NCBI RefSeq assembly: GCF_000023945.1
Contig: NC_013158.1
Location: 868,001-932,000, forward strand
DNA from: Halorhabdus utahensis DSM 12940
GTDB taxonomy: Archaea; Halobacteriota; Halobacteria; Halobacteriales; Haloarculaceae
Length of the DNA: 64,000 nt
Direction of reading: 5' to 3'
The position numbers and the translations under genes are program-made. The stretch's first letter is position 1; each line of letters opens with the position of its first letter. Positions 8,191-18,153 of the stretch are shown piece after piece. The notes under the pieces are model-generated. The model saw nothing but the letters and a program-made list of their open reading frames with translations. It searched no databases and was not told the DNA's origin.

Positions 8191-8871
8191 TCAGTAGATC
8201 AGGGCGTCGTCGTTGTCGACCATGTACAGCGTCCGGGCGGCGATGTTGACGGCGTGGTCACCGACGCGTTCGAGGTCCCGAACCGTGAGGAGGAGCCGTG
8301 AGACGTCACGCATGAGGGATTCGATCTCCTCGTCGGTGGTGTCCTCGTCGATCTCGCGTTCGATGAGGTTGCGCATGACCGTGTCGGAGGCGTCCTGACA
8401 CATCGCGTCGACCTCGTCATCGCGGTCGCCGATCGCATAACAGAGTTCGCTGTCCTCGTCAGTGTAGGCCGCCATGGCCTGCTCGTTCATCTCGACGACG
8501 ATCTCGCCGATCGCCTGGACGTCGACGTCCGGTCCGTGATCCTGTTCGGCATCGATGGCGTACTCGCCGAGGTTGACGGCGAGGTCGGCGATGCGTTCGA
8601 GGTCCGTGATGATCTTGAAGCTCGCAGCGATGAAGCGAAGGTCGCCGGCAACCGGCTGCTGGAGCGCGAGCAGGTTGACGCACTCGCGTTCGAGATCGAG
8701 ATAGAGCTGGTTGATCTCGTCATCGCCGTGGATGACTTCTTCGGCGAGTTCGTCGTCTTTCTTCTCCAAGGCGTCCAGTCCCGTCTGGAGACGGTCGAAG
8801 ACGATCTCGCTCATGTAGAGGACGTCCTCCTGGAGTTCGTCGAGTTTCTCCTGATATCCTTTACGTGGCAT
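8191..8871 (-). CDS. phoU: phosphate signalling protein PhoU
   Basis: The 226-residue all-helical protein has two PhoU repeats. Each carries the conserved metal-binding pattern, seen as FIAASFKIITDLERIADLAVN (first repeat) and LLLTVRDLERVGDHAVNIA (second repeat), both with the E/D-x-x-x-D type ligands. In known systems PhoU restrains the Pst transporter and phosphate signalling when phosphate is plentiful. It is the last gene of the pst operon, 87 bp after pstB. Length and start are normal. Confidence 0.95.
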   Translation of the reverse strand: MPRKGYQEKLDELQEDVLYMSEIVFDRLQTGLDALEKKDDELAEEVIHGDDEINQLYLDLERECVNLLALQQPVAGDLRFIAASFKIITDLERIADLAVNLGEYAIDAEQDHGPDVDVQAIGEIVVEMNEQAMAAYTDEDSELCYAIGDRDDEVDAMCQDASDTVMRNLIEREIDEDTTDEEIESLMRDVSRLLLTVRDLERVGDHAVNIAARTLYMVDNDDALIY

Positions 8872-8958
8872 GGTTGGTCCTGGGTGGCTCGATCCTATAT
8901 ATGTTGGTCATGTTCGAACGATCCGCGGCACGGCCACGAGATCCGATGGATCCCCGTG

Positions 8959-9876
8959 TCATCCGAACTTGCCGGTGATGTAGTCCTCGACGCGCTGGCT
9001 CTCCGGGTTCTCGAAGATCTTCTCGGTGTCGTCGTATTCGACGAGTTCCCCGCCGGTGAGGAAGACGGCCGTCTGGTCGGAGATTCGCGCCGCCTGCTGC
9101 ATGTTGTGGGTGACCACCACAACAGTGTACTCCTCGGCGAGTTCCTCGATCAGATCCTCGATCTTCGAGGTGGCGATCGGGTCCAGGGCGGACGCGGGTT
9201 CGTCCATCAGGAGGACCTCGGGGTCGGTCGCCAGCGCCCGGGCGATACACAGCCGCTGTTGTTGGCCGCCGGAGAGCCCCAGCGCGTTGTCGCCCAGGCG
9301 GTCGTTGACCTCGTCCCAGATCGCAGCCTTGCGAAGCGAGGTCTCGACAAGGTCGTCTTCTTTCTCTTTCTCGTCACGGCCGAGCAGGCGTGCGACCAGC
9401 CCGCGGTTGATCTCGCCGTGTTTGCGTGGCCCGTAGGCGATGTTGTCACGGATGGATTTGGGGAACGGGTTGGGCTCCTGGAACACCATCCCGACGCGCT
9501 TGCGCAGTTCCACCAGGTTCGTTCCGGGCTGGTAGATGTCCTGGCCGTCGAACGCGACGGTCCCCTCGATGCGAGCGGCATCGATCCGGTCGTTCATCCG
9601 GTTGAGACACCGGAGAAACGTCGACTTCCCACAGCCCGAGGGACCGATCAGTGCGGTGACGCTCTTTTCCGGGATATCCATCGAGATGTCCTTCAGCGCG
9701 TGATCGTCGCCGTAGTAGACGTCGAGGTTCTCGACGGACATGATCGGCTCGCCGCCGACGTCGTAGTCCGTCCAGGCGTCCCTGGTTTCCTCGACGCTCT
9801 CGCCGCTGGTCGTGACCGTGCCGGCTGTGGTCTGGTCTGACGTCGATGCATCGGTTGTGGTGTCGGTTTCGCTCAT
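8959..9876 (-). CDS. pstB: phosphate ABC transporter ATP-binding protein PstB
   Basis: The 305-residue PstB powers phosphate import. Walker A is [12 protein letters not shown], the signature is LSGGQQQR, Walker B is [13 protein letters not shown], and the switch His lies in [13 protein letters not shown]. About 50 N-terminal residues ahead of the ATPase domain are Thr/Ser/Asp-rich and probably disordered, a common haloarchaeal feature. The start overlaps the pstA stop by four bases (ATGA), indicating coupling. Its partners are PstA, PstC and PstS encoded upstream. Confidence 0.96.
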   Translation of the reverse strand: MSETDTTTDASTSDQTTAGTVTTSGESVEETRDAWTDYDVGGEPIMSVENLDVYYGDDHALKDISMDIPEKSVTALIGPSGCGKSTFLRCLNRMNDRIDAARIEGTVAFDGQDIYQPGTNLVELRKRVGMVFQEPNPFPKSIRDNIAYGPRKHGEINRGLVARLLGRDEKEKEDDLVETSLRKAAIWDEVNDRLGDNALGLSGGQQQRLCIARALATDPEVLLMDEPASALDPIATSKIEDLIEELAEEYTVVVVTHNMQQAARISDQTAVFLTGGELVEYDDTEKIFENPESQRVEDYITGKFG

Positions 9877-12329
9877 TGGTTGAGTTTCCTCCTGAAGTAA
9901 CGCCGGGAGGCGATCCCGACGGCGTAAAACGAGAGGACGACAGCGAGCAGGACGAGGGCCGTCCCGTAGCCGAACAGCAGATCTTCGCCCACACCGGCCG
10001 TGATGATGGCGTACAGCTGGTAGGGGAGAGCGCTGGCCGCGTCAAGCAGTGCCGGGTTCTGGACGGAGACGAACGGTGGCGTCAGGCCGGTCGAGACCTC
10101 GAAGCTCCCGAGGACGTCGGGACTACTGCCGGGGAAGTTCGCCCCACCGGTAACCAGCAGCAACGGGGCGGTTTCGCCGGCTATCCGCCCGATCCCGAGG
10201 ATGACGCCCGTGATCACGCCCGGCATCGCCGCGGGGATGACCACGCTCCGGATCGTCTCCCACTTGGAGACACCGAGTGCCGCACTGGCGTCGCGGTACT
10301 CGTCGGGGACGCTCTTTAGCGCCTCCCGGCTGGTGATCAACACCAGCGGCAGCAGCATGAACCCGAGCACGAGCTGGCCGGCGAAGATCGACTTCGAGTT
10401 GCCGAACCGCGGGATCAGAAACGCCAGCCCGAACAGCCCGAAGACGATGCTGGGTGTGCTCCAGAGGCCGTTGGTCGCAATCTCGACGATGCGGGTGACG
10501 ACGGTCCCCTCGGCGTATTCGGTCAGGTAGACCGCCGCGCCCAGCGCCAGCGGAACCGCCATCACGACGGCGCCGGCGACCAGCCAGACGGTGCCGACGA
10601 TGGCCGGCATGACGCCCGGCTGGATCCCCAGTCCTTGCGAGGGATTCATGATGAACGGCCAGTCGAGGGCGCCGAACGGCGAGATGACGAGCAGGTCGAA
10701 AAAGACCAGTTCGTTGAACGTGAGAACGGCGTGGCCGACAAGGGCGACCAGGGAACCGGTCAGGCCGACGAGCGCGAGGTGAGTCTGTGCGAGCGAATCG
10801 TCTCGTGTCTCGGGATCGCCCTCCCCGCGGACGTGGACGACACCGATCACGGCCGCGTAGATCCCGAAGCAGAGCCCAACGAGCTGGGCGGCGACCGACA
10901 CGGTGACGACGCCTGCAAGCGGTCCGAGTCGCGGACTGCCGACGGCGACGATACCGCTTGCCACTTCGAACCAGACTGCGAGCGCGAGGTAGCCAAGGCC
11001 ACCAGTGACGGCGAGTTTGAGTTCTTCGGTCGGTGCGACGGTCGCGGAACGGACGGCGTCACCGGCACGGAGACGACTGAGCAACAGGACGACTGGATAC
11101 GCGACCAGCGCGACGGCGACGGCGCCGGCGAGGGTCGTCCCGACGAAGGCGAGCACGGTGTCGGCCACGTCCGAGACGAGCGCGAACCCGCCGACGCCAG
11201 CCAGCACGAGCCAGCCGATCAACAGTCCAGCCCGGACCGTCTCCGGAACGGTATCGCGTGCGTGCAACACGTCGATCCCGTCGTACTGGCGGCGGGCGAG
11301 CGCGAACAGGAGGACGACCGACAGCATTGCGAACCCAGTGCCGACCCGGGGAGACGGCGAGACGGTGACGCCGCCGGCCGAGACCGACTGCCGGGTCGCG
11401 AGAACGACCGCGAAGAGGACGCCAAGGGCTCCGACGACCGTCAGGATACCGGCTCTGACGATCGCGCCCACGATCCCGAGCACCGATCCACGGTCGACAT
11501 CGAACGTCCAGGCGTCCCGCATAACGAGGGCCGGGAATAGCGTTCCCGAGAGGAGCAGTCCCGTCGCGGCACCGATCGAGAGGTTCTCGACGACGATCCC
11601 GAGTCCGCGGGACGTGATGAACGTGATCAGTCCGACCAGCACGCCGAGGACGGCTACGACGACCAGCGAGATCAGCAGGTACGCCCCGGTCTGGCGGCCG
11701 CGCGTGCCGAACCCGCTGTAGGCTTTGCCGGCCGTCCAGCCACCGACCAGCGCAAGCACGAACGCCAACGACGGGACGACGATGCTTGACGGGAACGTCG
11801 CGGAGATGTCCGGCGGCGACCAGGTCCAGGCCGGTCCCAAGAGACCGAGCACGACCGCAGCGCCCGCCACCGTGAGCAACAGGCCGACCGGCACCGTCGT
11901 GGCAAGATCCTCGCGCGTGAGGACCGAGAAGCCGACGACCGCGAGGCCGACGATCGGCGCCACCGCGAACCAGCCCAGCGTCCCGAGCCCGAGTGTGTTT
12001 GCAGCGATCAGGCCGGCCGCGACTGCCCACATACTGCCGAAGATGAGTCCCGTCACGAGGCCACCGGCGCGGCTGGGGGACGTTTGGACCCACTCCCGCC
12101 AGGAGACGACGCCGAGTCCGAGCGTGGCCAGCCCCAGCGCGAGGAGTCCGACGCCGAACCACCGGAACAGCGCCAGCCCGGCCACCGTCGCGTCGACGGG
12201 TTGGCTGGCGAACAGCGCGTAGACGGCCGACAGAAGAACGGCCAGCGCCACGCCGACGGTTCCCACGGCGAACCGTTCGTAGGGCGAGGAACCCTCGGCG
12301 ACCAGCGTTCGATCGTAGGCTTCGCTCAT
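9873..12329 (-). CDS. pstA: phosphate ABC transporter permease PstA, extended form
   Basis: The 818-residue product is much longer than a bacterial PstA of about 280-300. The C-terminal part, from about residue 525, is a normal PstA permease with the EAA-type loop ([31 protein letters not shown]) and [16 protein letters not shown]. The preceding roughly 520 residues add about 13 or more predicted helices without a recognisable motif. Haloarchaeal PstA proteins often have an N-terminal extension; this one is long. Overlaps of four bases with pstC and pstB show a coupled operon. Confidence 0.93.
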   Translation of the reverse strand: MSEAYDRTLVAEGSSPYERFAVGTVGVALAVLLSAVYALFASQPVDATVAGLALFRWFGVGLLALGLATLGLGVVSWREWVQTSPSRAGGLVTGLIFGSMWAVAAGLIAANTLGLGTLGWFAVAPIVGLAVVGFSVLTREDLATTVPVGLLLTVAGAAVVLGLLGPAWTWSPPDISATFPSSIVVPSLAFVLALVGGWTAGKAYSGFGTRGRQTGAYLLISLVVVAVLGVLVGLITFITSRGLGIVVENLSIGAATGLLLSGTLFPALVMRDAWTFDVDRGSVLGIVGAIVRAGILTVVGALGVLFAVVLATRQSVSAGGVTVSPSPRVGTGFAMLSVVLLFALARRQYDGIDVLHARDTVPETVRAGLLIGWLVLAGVGGFALVSDVADTVLAFVGTTLAGAVAVALVAYPVVLLLSRLRAGDAVRSATVAPTEELKLAVTGGLGYLALAVWFEVASGIVAVGSPRLGPLAGVVTVSVAAQLVGLCFGIYAAVIGVVHVRGEGDPETRDDSLAQTHLALVGLTGSLVALVGHAVLTFNELVFFDLLVISPFGALDWPFIMNPSQGLGIQPGVMPAIVGTVWLVAGAVVMAVPLALGAAVYLTEYAEGTVVTRIVEIATNGLWSTPSIVFGLFGLAFLIPRFGNSKSIFAGQLVLGFMLLPLVLITSREALKSVPDEYRDASAALGVSKWETIRSVVIPAAMPGVITGVILGIGRIAGETAPLLLVTGGANFPGSSPDVLGSFEVSTGLTPPFVSVQNPALLDAASALPYQLYAIITAGVGEDLLFGYGTALVLLAVVLSFYAVGIASRRYFRRKLNQ

Positions 12330-13399
12330 CGGTCACCTCCGAGTTTGCGTTGCATGCGTTTCTCGATGTACTGCGAGGCGATCGAGAGCGTCGTCACGAT
12401 GACGAACAGGACGACGCCGGCGGCGAACAGCGCACTGAGGTAGTACTCCGTGCCGACCGCGGGCCCGAAGTTGCCGGCGATCAGCGTCGTCAGCGTCTCG
12501 CCGCTGTCGAAGACGTCGAACGCCGGCTGTGGCAGTTCCTGGACGTGGGCGATCATCACCGTCGCGGCCATGGTCTCGCCGATGGCGCGCCCGATCCCGA
12601 GCAGGACGGCCGCCGAGATGCCGGAAAACGCCGCGGGGACAGTGACGCTCTTCATCGTCTGCCAGTCCGTCGCACCCATCGCGAGCGAACCGCTCTTCAT
12701 CGCCTCCGGCACCGTCGAGATCGCGTCTTCGGCGACCGAGACGACGGTCGGAAGCGCCATCAACCCGATGACGACGCCGATCGGGAGCAGCGCACCGAAG
12801 CCCGTCGAGAGCTCGGTGCTCACGTAGGGGTTGATGATCGTGAAGCCGATGAAGCCGTAGACGATTGAGGGGATCCCGGCCAGGATCTCGACGCCGGGCT
12901 TGACGACCTCACGCACCTGCTCGGGCGCGATCTCGCTGATGAACAGTGCACCGGCGACCCCCAGCGGACCGGCGACGAGCGTCGCGACGACGGTCGTGAT
13001 CGCCGTCCCCCAGATCATCGGGACCAGCGAGAACGTGTTCGTACTGGGATTCCAGAGGTCGCCGTCCAGCGGGAGCAGGATGTCGATGCCCATCAACTGG
13101 AACGCGGGGATCGCTTCCAGAAAAAGGAAAATCGCAATGAGAGCCAGCGTGACGACCGTCGTGATCGTCATCAGAAACGTGAGAACGCGGGCCGCGACGG
13201 CCTGGCGTGTCCCCCACGCGACCCCACTCACCAGCAGAAAGGCCAGCAAAAGCGGCATCGTCCACGGCGACTGGAAGAAGAAGGCCGCTGCCGCCCCGAC
13301 GAGCAACAGCGACTGGATCACGATAAGGAGGAGACCGAACGGATCGGCCTCCTCGAATACGGTCGGCGTCAGCCGCTGGCTCATCGGTTGTGTCGACAT
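12326..13399 (-). CDS. pstC: phosphate ABC transporter permease PstC
   Basis: The 357-residue permease has about seven to eight predicted helices and the conserved cytoplasmic loop (AMKSGSLAMGATDWQTMKSV) followed by LLGIGRAIGETMAATVMI, diagnostic of PstC. It forms the membrane channel with PstA for phosphate import. It follows pstS by 62 bp and overlaps pstA by four bases. Several Met and Arg residues at the N-terminus make the exact start slightly uncertain; ATG 13399 gives the usual length. Confidence 0.95.
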   Translation of the reverse strand: MSTQPMSQRLTPTVFEEADPFGLLLIVIQSLLLVGAAAAFFFQSPWTMPLLLAFLLVSGVAWGTRQAVAARVLTFLMTITTVVTLALIAIFLFLEAIPAFQLMGIDILLPLDGDLWNPSTNTFSLVPMIWGTAITTVVATLVAGPLGVAGALFISEIAPEQVREVVKPGVEILAGIPSIVYGFIGFTIINPYVSTELSTGFGALLPIGVVIGLMALPTVVSVAEDAISTVPEAMKSGSLAMGATDWQTMKSVTVPAAFSGISAAVLLGIGRAIGETMAATVMIAHVQELPQPAFDVFDSGETLTTLIAGNFGPAVGTEYYLSALFAAGVVLFVIVTTLSIASQYIEKRMQRKLGGDR

Positions 13400-13461
13400 G
13401 TTCCCCCCGAATTAGCGACGTACCTACCTGCGCGTTTGAGTGCACTCGTGTTCATTGGTGA

Positions 13462-14535
13462 TCAGGGCGATGGGAGCTTCTCGCGTTGGTTCTGCTGGCG
13501 ATCGGCCGGGAGCTTGAAGTAGTTGTTCGATGCGACGCAGATCTCCTGTCCGAAGTCCGAGAGGATCAGGTCGAGGAAGGCTGCCTCCTTTCTCGACGTG
13601 TTCTTCCAGGTGTACATGTGAAGATCCCGGGAGAGGGGGTACTCCCTGGCGCCGAGGTTCTTCCCGTACTCGTAGACCGTCCCGTCGACTTCCAGCGATA
13701 TCGGTCGGACGGGACCGTTCTCGGAGACGAACTTCAGCGCCAGGTACGCAATCGCGTTGTCGGACTGTTCGACCAGCTGTGACACCTGCTGGTTCTGTCC
13801 CTTCCGGACGTCCGGACTGATCGACGCGTCAGGGTCGCCGTAGAGATTCGCCCTGAAGGCAGTGTCCGTCCCCGACCCCTCCGCGCGACCGATGACGCGG
13901 ATGGTCTTGTCCGGGCCACCGATCGCCGACCAGTTGGTGATCTCCTTGCGATAGATCTGTTTGAGTTCCGTGGCAGTGACGCCGGTGACGCCCGCCTCGA
14001 AGATCTCTTCGCTGACGACGATCGGCTGGCCGTCGACGCCCACGACGTGGTCGACGAAACTGTCGAGCACCTCCTGGCTCGCGTCCGGCAGTTCGTCGGT
14101 GACCGGCGCGCTGGAGTTGCCCATGTCCACGCGGCCTTCGCTGACGGCTTTGACGCCGGTTCCCGAGTGACTCAATGCGATGTTGGCCCGGAAGGGGGGC
14201 GTCGATCGGACGGCAGTCGGTTCGAACCCGTACTTGCTCGCGAAGTGATCCGCGAGGTTCTGGGTCGTGTCGATGTCGAACTCGCCGTGTGGCCAGTACT
14301 CCGTGTCACTCGAAGGTGGGTTGCCGTTCCACCGCTGGGAGGCAGTGTTGGCGATCGGGTACACCGTCGACGAACCGTCAGCGGTCAACGTCGACTGCCC
14401 GCCAGCCCCGCCATCAGCCCGTGCTGGCTGGAGTGCTCGCTGACTCGCACACCCGGCGAGTCCTGCGATTCCGACTGTCCCGGCACCGAGGAGAAAGTCC
14501 CGCCGTGAAACGTCACGCACGGTTTTGCGTGCCAT
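13462..14535 (-). CDS. pstS: phosphate-binding lipoprotein PstS
   Basis: The 357-residue product is a secreted phosphate-binding protein. The N-terminus has a Tat signal (RRDFL at 11-15), a hydrophobic stretch and a lipobox LAGC with C29, so it is probably exported folded and lipid-anchored outside the cell. The mature part shows PstS hallmarks: TADGSSTVYPI, ALSHSGTGVKAVSEGRVDMGNSS and RAEGSGTDTAF, which in the family contact phosphate. It is the first gene of the pst operon and has its own promoter at -27. Confidence 0.95.
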   Translation of the reverse strand: MARKTVRDVSRRDFLLGAGTVGIAGLAGCASQRALQPARADGGAGGQSTLTADGSSTVYPIANTASQRWNGNPPSSDTEYWPHGEFDIDTTQNLADHFASKYGFEPTAVRSTPPFRANIALSHSGTGVKAVSEGRVDMGNSSAPVTDELPDASQEVLDSFVDHVVGVDGQPIVVSEEIFEAGVTGVTATELKQIYRKEITNWSAIGGPDKTIRVIGRAEGSGTDTAFRANLYGDPDASISPDVRKGQNQQVSQLVEQSDNAIAYLALKFVSENGPVRPISLEVDGTVYEYGKNLGAREYPLSRDLHMYTWKNTSRKEAAFLDLILSDFGQEICVASNNYFKLPADRQQNQREKLPSP

Positions 14536-14557
14536 TGTTCGACCAAGTCGCCGAGAC

Positions 14558-14566
14558 GAATAAGTA
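14558..14566 (-). promoter_or_regulatory. TATA-like box of pstS
   Basis: Read on the minus strand, TACTTATTC is centred 27 bp before the pstS ATG, predicting a leaderless pst transcript. Confidence 0.55.
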
Positions 14567-14581
14567 CCCTACTATTAGCAG

Positions 14582-14597
14582 TATATAGACTATATAG
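14582..14597. repeat. direct TATATAG repeat upstream of pstS
   Basis: TATATAG occurs twice, 2 bp apart, about 47-62 bp before the pstS start, and a third copy lies at 14857-14863 just before the other promoter. The position fits an activator or repressor site; which protein would bind is unknown. Confidence 0.45.
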
Positions 14598-14873
14598 CCA
14601 TATTTACTCGGGCACGAAACGCGGCTCCGGCAACCGAATGAAACCACGTAACCGCCTGACAGAGTGGCATGATCTGGGTTGCCTAGGTCATGATAACCTG
14701 TAGGACCGACAGAAGGAAAGCGTTCATCAGGCTCTTCGATCCTGGCGAGAAGAAAGAGGAGAGGACGGTGCGTACACGAGGTGTATCAAAATCCGGTCGC
14801 ACACAGTCCGAGACGCAGGATGTTCCACCCGGCAGGACCGGCCGTTGCGGATATTATATATAGATTCGAAAGC

Positions 14874-14881
14874 GTTTATTG
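14874..14881 (+). promoter_or_regulatory. TATA-like box of the AbrB-PhoU gene
   Basis: GTTTATTG is centred about 27 bp before ATG 14905, predicting a leaderless transcript and supporting that start over the earlier in-frame codon at 14845. Confidence 0.6.
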
Positions 14882-14904
14882 TGATACGGTCAAAATACGA
14901 TAGC

Positions 14905-15909
14905 ATGGAGACCCGCAAGGTTCAGGTCACCGGTGGCTCGACGTATACGGTCTCATTACCGAAAGAGTGGGCGACGGAAAACGACGTCAGCGCGGGCAGC
15001 GTCGTGGAGTTCCACTCCGAGGAGGACATGTTGTTGCTCTCCCCGCAGGACGATCGCGAGCGGGCGGAGGGGAGCCTCGACGTGAGCGGGCTGACCGAGG
15101 AGACGGAGTTGACCCGCGCCGTGATGACGATGTACGTCAGCGGGTTCGACATCATCCGCCTGGAGGCCCCCCGGATCAGCGCGACCCAGCGCCGGTACAT
15201 CAGAAACGCCACCCAGGGACTCGTGGGCCTGGAAGTCATCGAGGAGACCGGCGACCGGGTCGTGCTCCAGGATCTGCTCGACTCCTCTGAGCTGTCGGTC
15301 AACAACGCGATCACCCGGATGCGGCTGGTCTCGCTGACGATGACGGCCGACGCGGTGACGGCCCTGATCGAGGACGACGACGAACTCGCCGCCGACGTCA
15401 TGGAACGGGACGACGACGTCGACCGGCTATGGTATATGGTCTCACGGGTGTTCCGAACCGTGTTGCGAAATCCGACAGCGGCCAACGATATGGGCTTCCC
15501 CCGGGAGACCGTCTTCGATTATCAGTCCGGCGCACGCCAACTCGAACGTATCGCCGACCACGCCAACAAGATCGCCGACATCGCCACCGACATCGAGGCA
15601 GTCCCCGAGGAGGAGGCTGACGCGCTCGACGAACTCCGGGAGATCGCCATCTCCGTGCCCGAGACGGCGATGGACGCCCTGCTGGCCGACGATCCTGACG
15701 AGGCGGTCTCGCTGGCCAACGAGGCACGGGGGCGTATCCCCGAAGTCGACGAGAAAGCCCGAGAGGTCGACAGTCTGATCCGGCAGTTCGACGACCCCCA
15801 GCGCGCCCACCGACTCGGCCTGGTGGTCGACTCGTTGAGTCGAACCGCCGACTATGGAAGCAACATCGCCGAAAGTGCGCTGCAGAAGGCGGTTCCGCGA
15901 CCGGCCTAA
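14905..15909 (+). CDS. AbrB-domain PhoU family regulator
   Basis: The 334-residue protein begins with a SpoVT/AbrB-type swapped-hairpin DNA-binding domain (METRKVQVTGGSTYTVSLPK, residues 1-50). The rest is a PhoU-like helical domain with two repeats (LERIADHANKIADIATDIE at about 211-229, and VVDSLSRTADYGSNIAES near the end). This fusion is widespread in haloarchaea and suggests a transcription factor that senses phosphate status. It is transcribed divergently from pstSCAB-phoU, so it probably controls that operon; that is inference from position and domains. Confidence 0.9.
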   Translation: METRKVQVTGGSTYTVSLPKEWATENDVSAGSVVEFHSEEDMLLLSPQDDRERAEGSLDVSGLTEETELTRAVMTMYVSGFDIIRLEAPRISATQRRYIRNATQGLVGLEVIEETGDRVVLQDLLDSSELSVNNAITRMRLVSLTMTADAVTALIEDDDELAADVMERDDDVDRLWYMVSRVFRTVLRNPTAANDMGFPRETVFDYQSGARQLERIADHANKIADIATDIEAVPEEEADALDELREIAISVPETAMDALLADDPDEAVSLANEARGRIPEVDEKAREVDSLIRQFDDPQRAHRLGLVVDSLSRTADYGSNIAESALQKAVPRPA

Positions 15910-15980
15910 CAAGCGGCGACTGTGGCCTCTCGAGAGTCTCCGGTTCGTTGCAACACCCATTAGTGCCACCTGACCCTGTC

Positions 15981-16658
15981 ATGTTCATGGCGTTGCGTGC
16001 GACCTACGAGATCACGTGCGAGCACCTGCCGTTCGTCTCGGTCGCGGCCAGCGTGCCCGAGGCAACTCTGTCTGTGCAACTCGTCCCCAGCCAGGACGAG
16101 TACACATCGTTCGTCGTCACGGTCACCGAGGGACCGGTGTCAGCCCTCAAAGACGCGTTCGAAGACGCACCGTTCGTGGCCGGGTACACCCGTCTCAACA
16201 AGTCCGCTGATCCACCGCGATACAAAGTGTTGCCGGATCTCAGCATGAGCGACCAGTTCCCCGCGGACTTCGACGTGGGTGGGCTGAAAGCCCTGGCCGA
16301 CACCGATTCTCTTGTCGATGAGATCCAGGCGACAACAACCGGCTGGATACAGTCCGGTCAGTTCGCCGACCGGGAAACACTCGCTGAGTTTCAAATGTTC
16401 TGGGAGCGCCACGGTGGCTTCGATCTCCGCCGGATCGAATCCACTTCACGCCCTCAGGCGGGAGCTGACGGGCTAACCGATCGCCAACGCGAGGCGCTCC
16501 TCGCGGCCGCTGAAATGGGCTATTTCGACGTGCCAAGGGACGCATCGCTGGCTGATGTTGCAGCCGACCTCGATATCAGCGCGTCTTCGCTCTCCGAACG
16601 GCTCCGACGAGGCCAACTCGCACTGATCGAGACGCACCTCGACAGGTCGGAAACTTGA
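15981..16658 (+). CDS. Bat-type helix-turn-helix regulator
   Basis: The 225-residue product has a C-terminal HTH_10 domain of the bacterio-opsin activator family at about 168-222 (LTDRQREALLAAAEMGYFDVPR, then ADVAADLDISASSLSERLRRG). The N-terminal 150 residues form the ligand- or partner-sensing domain usual in this family. It is a cytoplasmic transcription regulator with unknown target. Two ATG codons (15981, 15987) are possible; 15981 is taken. The next gene, a hydrolase, follows by 85 bp. Confidence 0.85.
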   Translation: MFMALRATYEITCEHLPFVSVAASVPEATLSVQLVPSQDEYTSFVVTVTEGPVSALKDAFEDAPFVAGYTRLNKSADPPRYKVLPDLSMSDQFPADFDVGGLKALADTDSLVDEIQATTTGWIQSGQFADRETLAEFQMFWERHGGFDLRRIESTSRPQAGADGLTDRQREALLAAAEMGYFDVPRDASLADVAADLDISASSLSERLRRGQLALIETHLDRSET

Positions 16659-16743
16659 CTTCCGCAAATTTTCCTGCCCCCATATGAACGGCCGTACGAC
16701 TGAGAGTTAGTGTTAGCTTCGCCCATCCCCGAGCGATCGACCC

Positions 16744-17502
16744 ATGCAAACTGTCACGTCCGCAGACGGCACACGTATCGCATACGACCGACACGGCGAG
16801 GGATCGCCGCTCATCCTCTTACACGGCACCAGCGCCGACCGTCACAGTTTCCGACCGCTGATCCCCCGTCTCGCCGACGAACACACGCTCATCGTCCCGG
16901 ATCGCCGAGGGCGAGGCGATAGCGAAGACGGGTCGGCGTACAGTCTCGACCGCGAGGTCGAAGATCTGCGCGCACTCGTCGGGGCAGTCGACGGCACACC
17001 CTCGGTTTTCGGTCACTCCTTCGGGGGGCTCGTGACGCTGGCGGCTGCGCCGGATCTCGCAATCGAGCGACTCGTCCTCTACGAACCGGCCGTACTGGTC
17101 GGTGACCATCAAAACACCGACCTGGCAGACCGCTTGGAGGAACGTTTCGATGCTGGCGACCGTCGGGACGTGCTCCGACTGTTCATCGAAGAAGCTGGCG
17201 GGGTTCCCGACGCGACCGCGCTGCCGTGGTGGCCCGAGGATGCCCCGTTCGATCGGGCAGAGACCATCGTCCGGGAGAGTCGCGCTGTCGAGGACTACCG
17301 ACTCCCTGTCGATCCCTCGATCGACGGACCGGCACTCCTGCTGACGGGGGAGCGCGGGCCAGAGCCGCTCAGGGATGCGATAGTCACTGTCGAAGATCGA
17401 CTGCCGGATGCTCAGCTAACGGAGTTCGAGGGCGTCGGTCACATGGGTCCCGAATCGGCAGCCCACCGGGTCGGCGACACCGTCACTTCCTTCCTCGGAT
17501 AG
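16744..17502 (+). CDS. alpha/beta hydrolase
   Basis: The 252-residue protein has the alpha/beta-hydrolase fold. The oxyanion-hole motif is LILLHGTSAD (about 23-32), the nucleophile elbow is GHSFGG (Ser at about 92), and the catalytic His lies in EGVGHMGPES near the C-terminus. An acid residue is expected before the last strand (LTGERGPEPL region). There is no signal peptide, so it is cytoplasmic. The substrate cannot be told from sequence. Confidence 0.88.
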   Translation: MQTVTSADGTRIAYDRHGEGSPLILLHGTSADRHSFRPLIPRLADEHTLIVPDRRGRGDSEDGSAYSLDREVEDLRALVGAVDGTPSVFGHSFGGLVTLAAAPDLAIERLVLYEPAVLVGDHQNTDLADRLEERFDAGDRRDVLRLFIEEAGGVPDATALPWWPEDAPFDRAETIVRESRAVEDYRLPVDPSIDGPALLLTGERGPEPLRDAIVTVEDRLPDAQLTEFEGVGHMGPESAAHRVGDTVTSFLG

Positions 17503-17628
17503 GCGACGTTACTGTCGACGTGTCCGTGTCCTCTCTGAATCAGTACCGCCAGTGAGGTGTGAGGGAGGGCTGTCCGAATCAGCAGAGCTGTCGACAGCAA
17601 TAGGTCGACTCGAAAATGCGAGACTGCG

Positions 17629-18000
17629 TTATTCGAGCACTTCGGCGTTGACCTGGCCGTCCTGACCGGGTCGGGAGGTGACGCGAGCCTCGCCCTCGCT
17701 GGTGGCGACCACTGCGCCCTTCGTGATGATGTTCCGCCGGACGTAGTTGGGATTGGCGGGGTTCTCGACGACGTTCTCTATCTCGGCAGCGACGGTGCCG
17801 TCGTCGGTCGCCACACTGGCGACGTCGGTCACGATGGCGCGGATCTTCTCGGTCCCACCGCGGGCATCGACGAACTTGAGTTTCTGCTCGCCGACTTCCG
17901 TCTCGGTCGGTTCGTCGCCGAGTTCGTGGCGGCGCTTGTTCCGTGCGTGACGTCGTCGACCTCCAGTACGTTTTCGCGTCGAACGGCCCTGGAATTTCAT
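17629..18000 (-). CDS. rps8e: 30S ribosomal protein S8e
   Basis: The 123-residue product has the S8e hallmark N-terminus MKFQGRSTRKRTGGRRRHAR and the central INTKGAV-like stretch (NIITKGAVVATSEGEARVTSRPGQ). It binds 16S rRNA in the small subunit. Length is normal for archaea. It is a single gene with an AT-rich upstream stretch (18001-18015) that may contain its promoter. Unlike most genes here, it has a basic N-terminal half. Confidence 0.97.
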   Translation of the reverse strand: MKFQGRSTRKRTGGRRRHARNKRRHELGDEPTETEVGEQKLKFVDARGGTEKIRAIVTDVASVATDDGTVAAEIENVVENPANPNYVRRNIITKGAVVATSEGEARVTSRPGQDGQVNAEVLE

Positions 18001-18153
18001 GTCGAAGTAAAGTATCAGCGCGCACTTGAACCTCTCGAATCACAGCCGCCGGTTCACTCGCGACGGAAATGTGGTGTCTCGGCAAGACGGGACATCTGCA
18101 CGGACCAGCGACTCGCCGATCGACCGACCGAAAACGACGGGGTACAGCGACCC

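Larger units (their letters stand above)
14536..14904. other. divergent pst / AbrB-PhoU intergenic region
   Basis: This 369 bp gap without a gene holds the promoters of pstS (minus) and of the AbrB-PhoU gene (plus). It includes AT-rich stretches with three copies of TATATAG (14582-14588, 14591-14597, 14857-14863). The middle (about 14610-14840) shows no convincing coding frame. Divergent control of phosphate genes from here is likely. Confidence 0.6.

Noticed and set aside
8536-9840. 434-codon plus-strand open frame across phoU and pstB
   Set aside because: It spans two real minus-strand genes and the gap between them; the translation mirrors their codons and has no domain.
10635-11540. Long plus-strand open frame (301 codons) inside pstA
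   Set aside because: It is antisense to a clear transporter gene, and its translation is highly charged with no recognisable domain, as expected for the opposite strand of GC-rich coding DNA.
14212-14232. GGTTCGAACCC, resembling a tRNA T-arm
   Set aside because: It lies inside pstS coding sequence and no acceptor, D or anticodon arm can be built around it.
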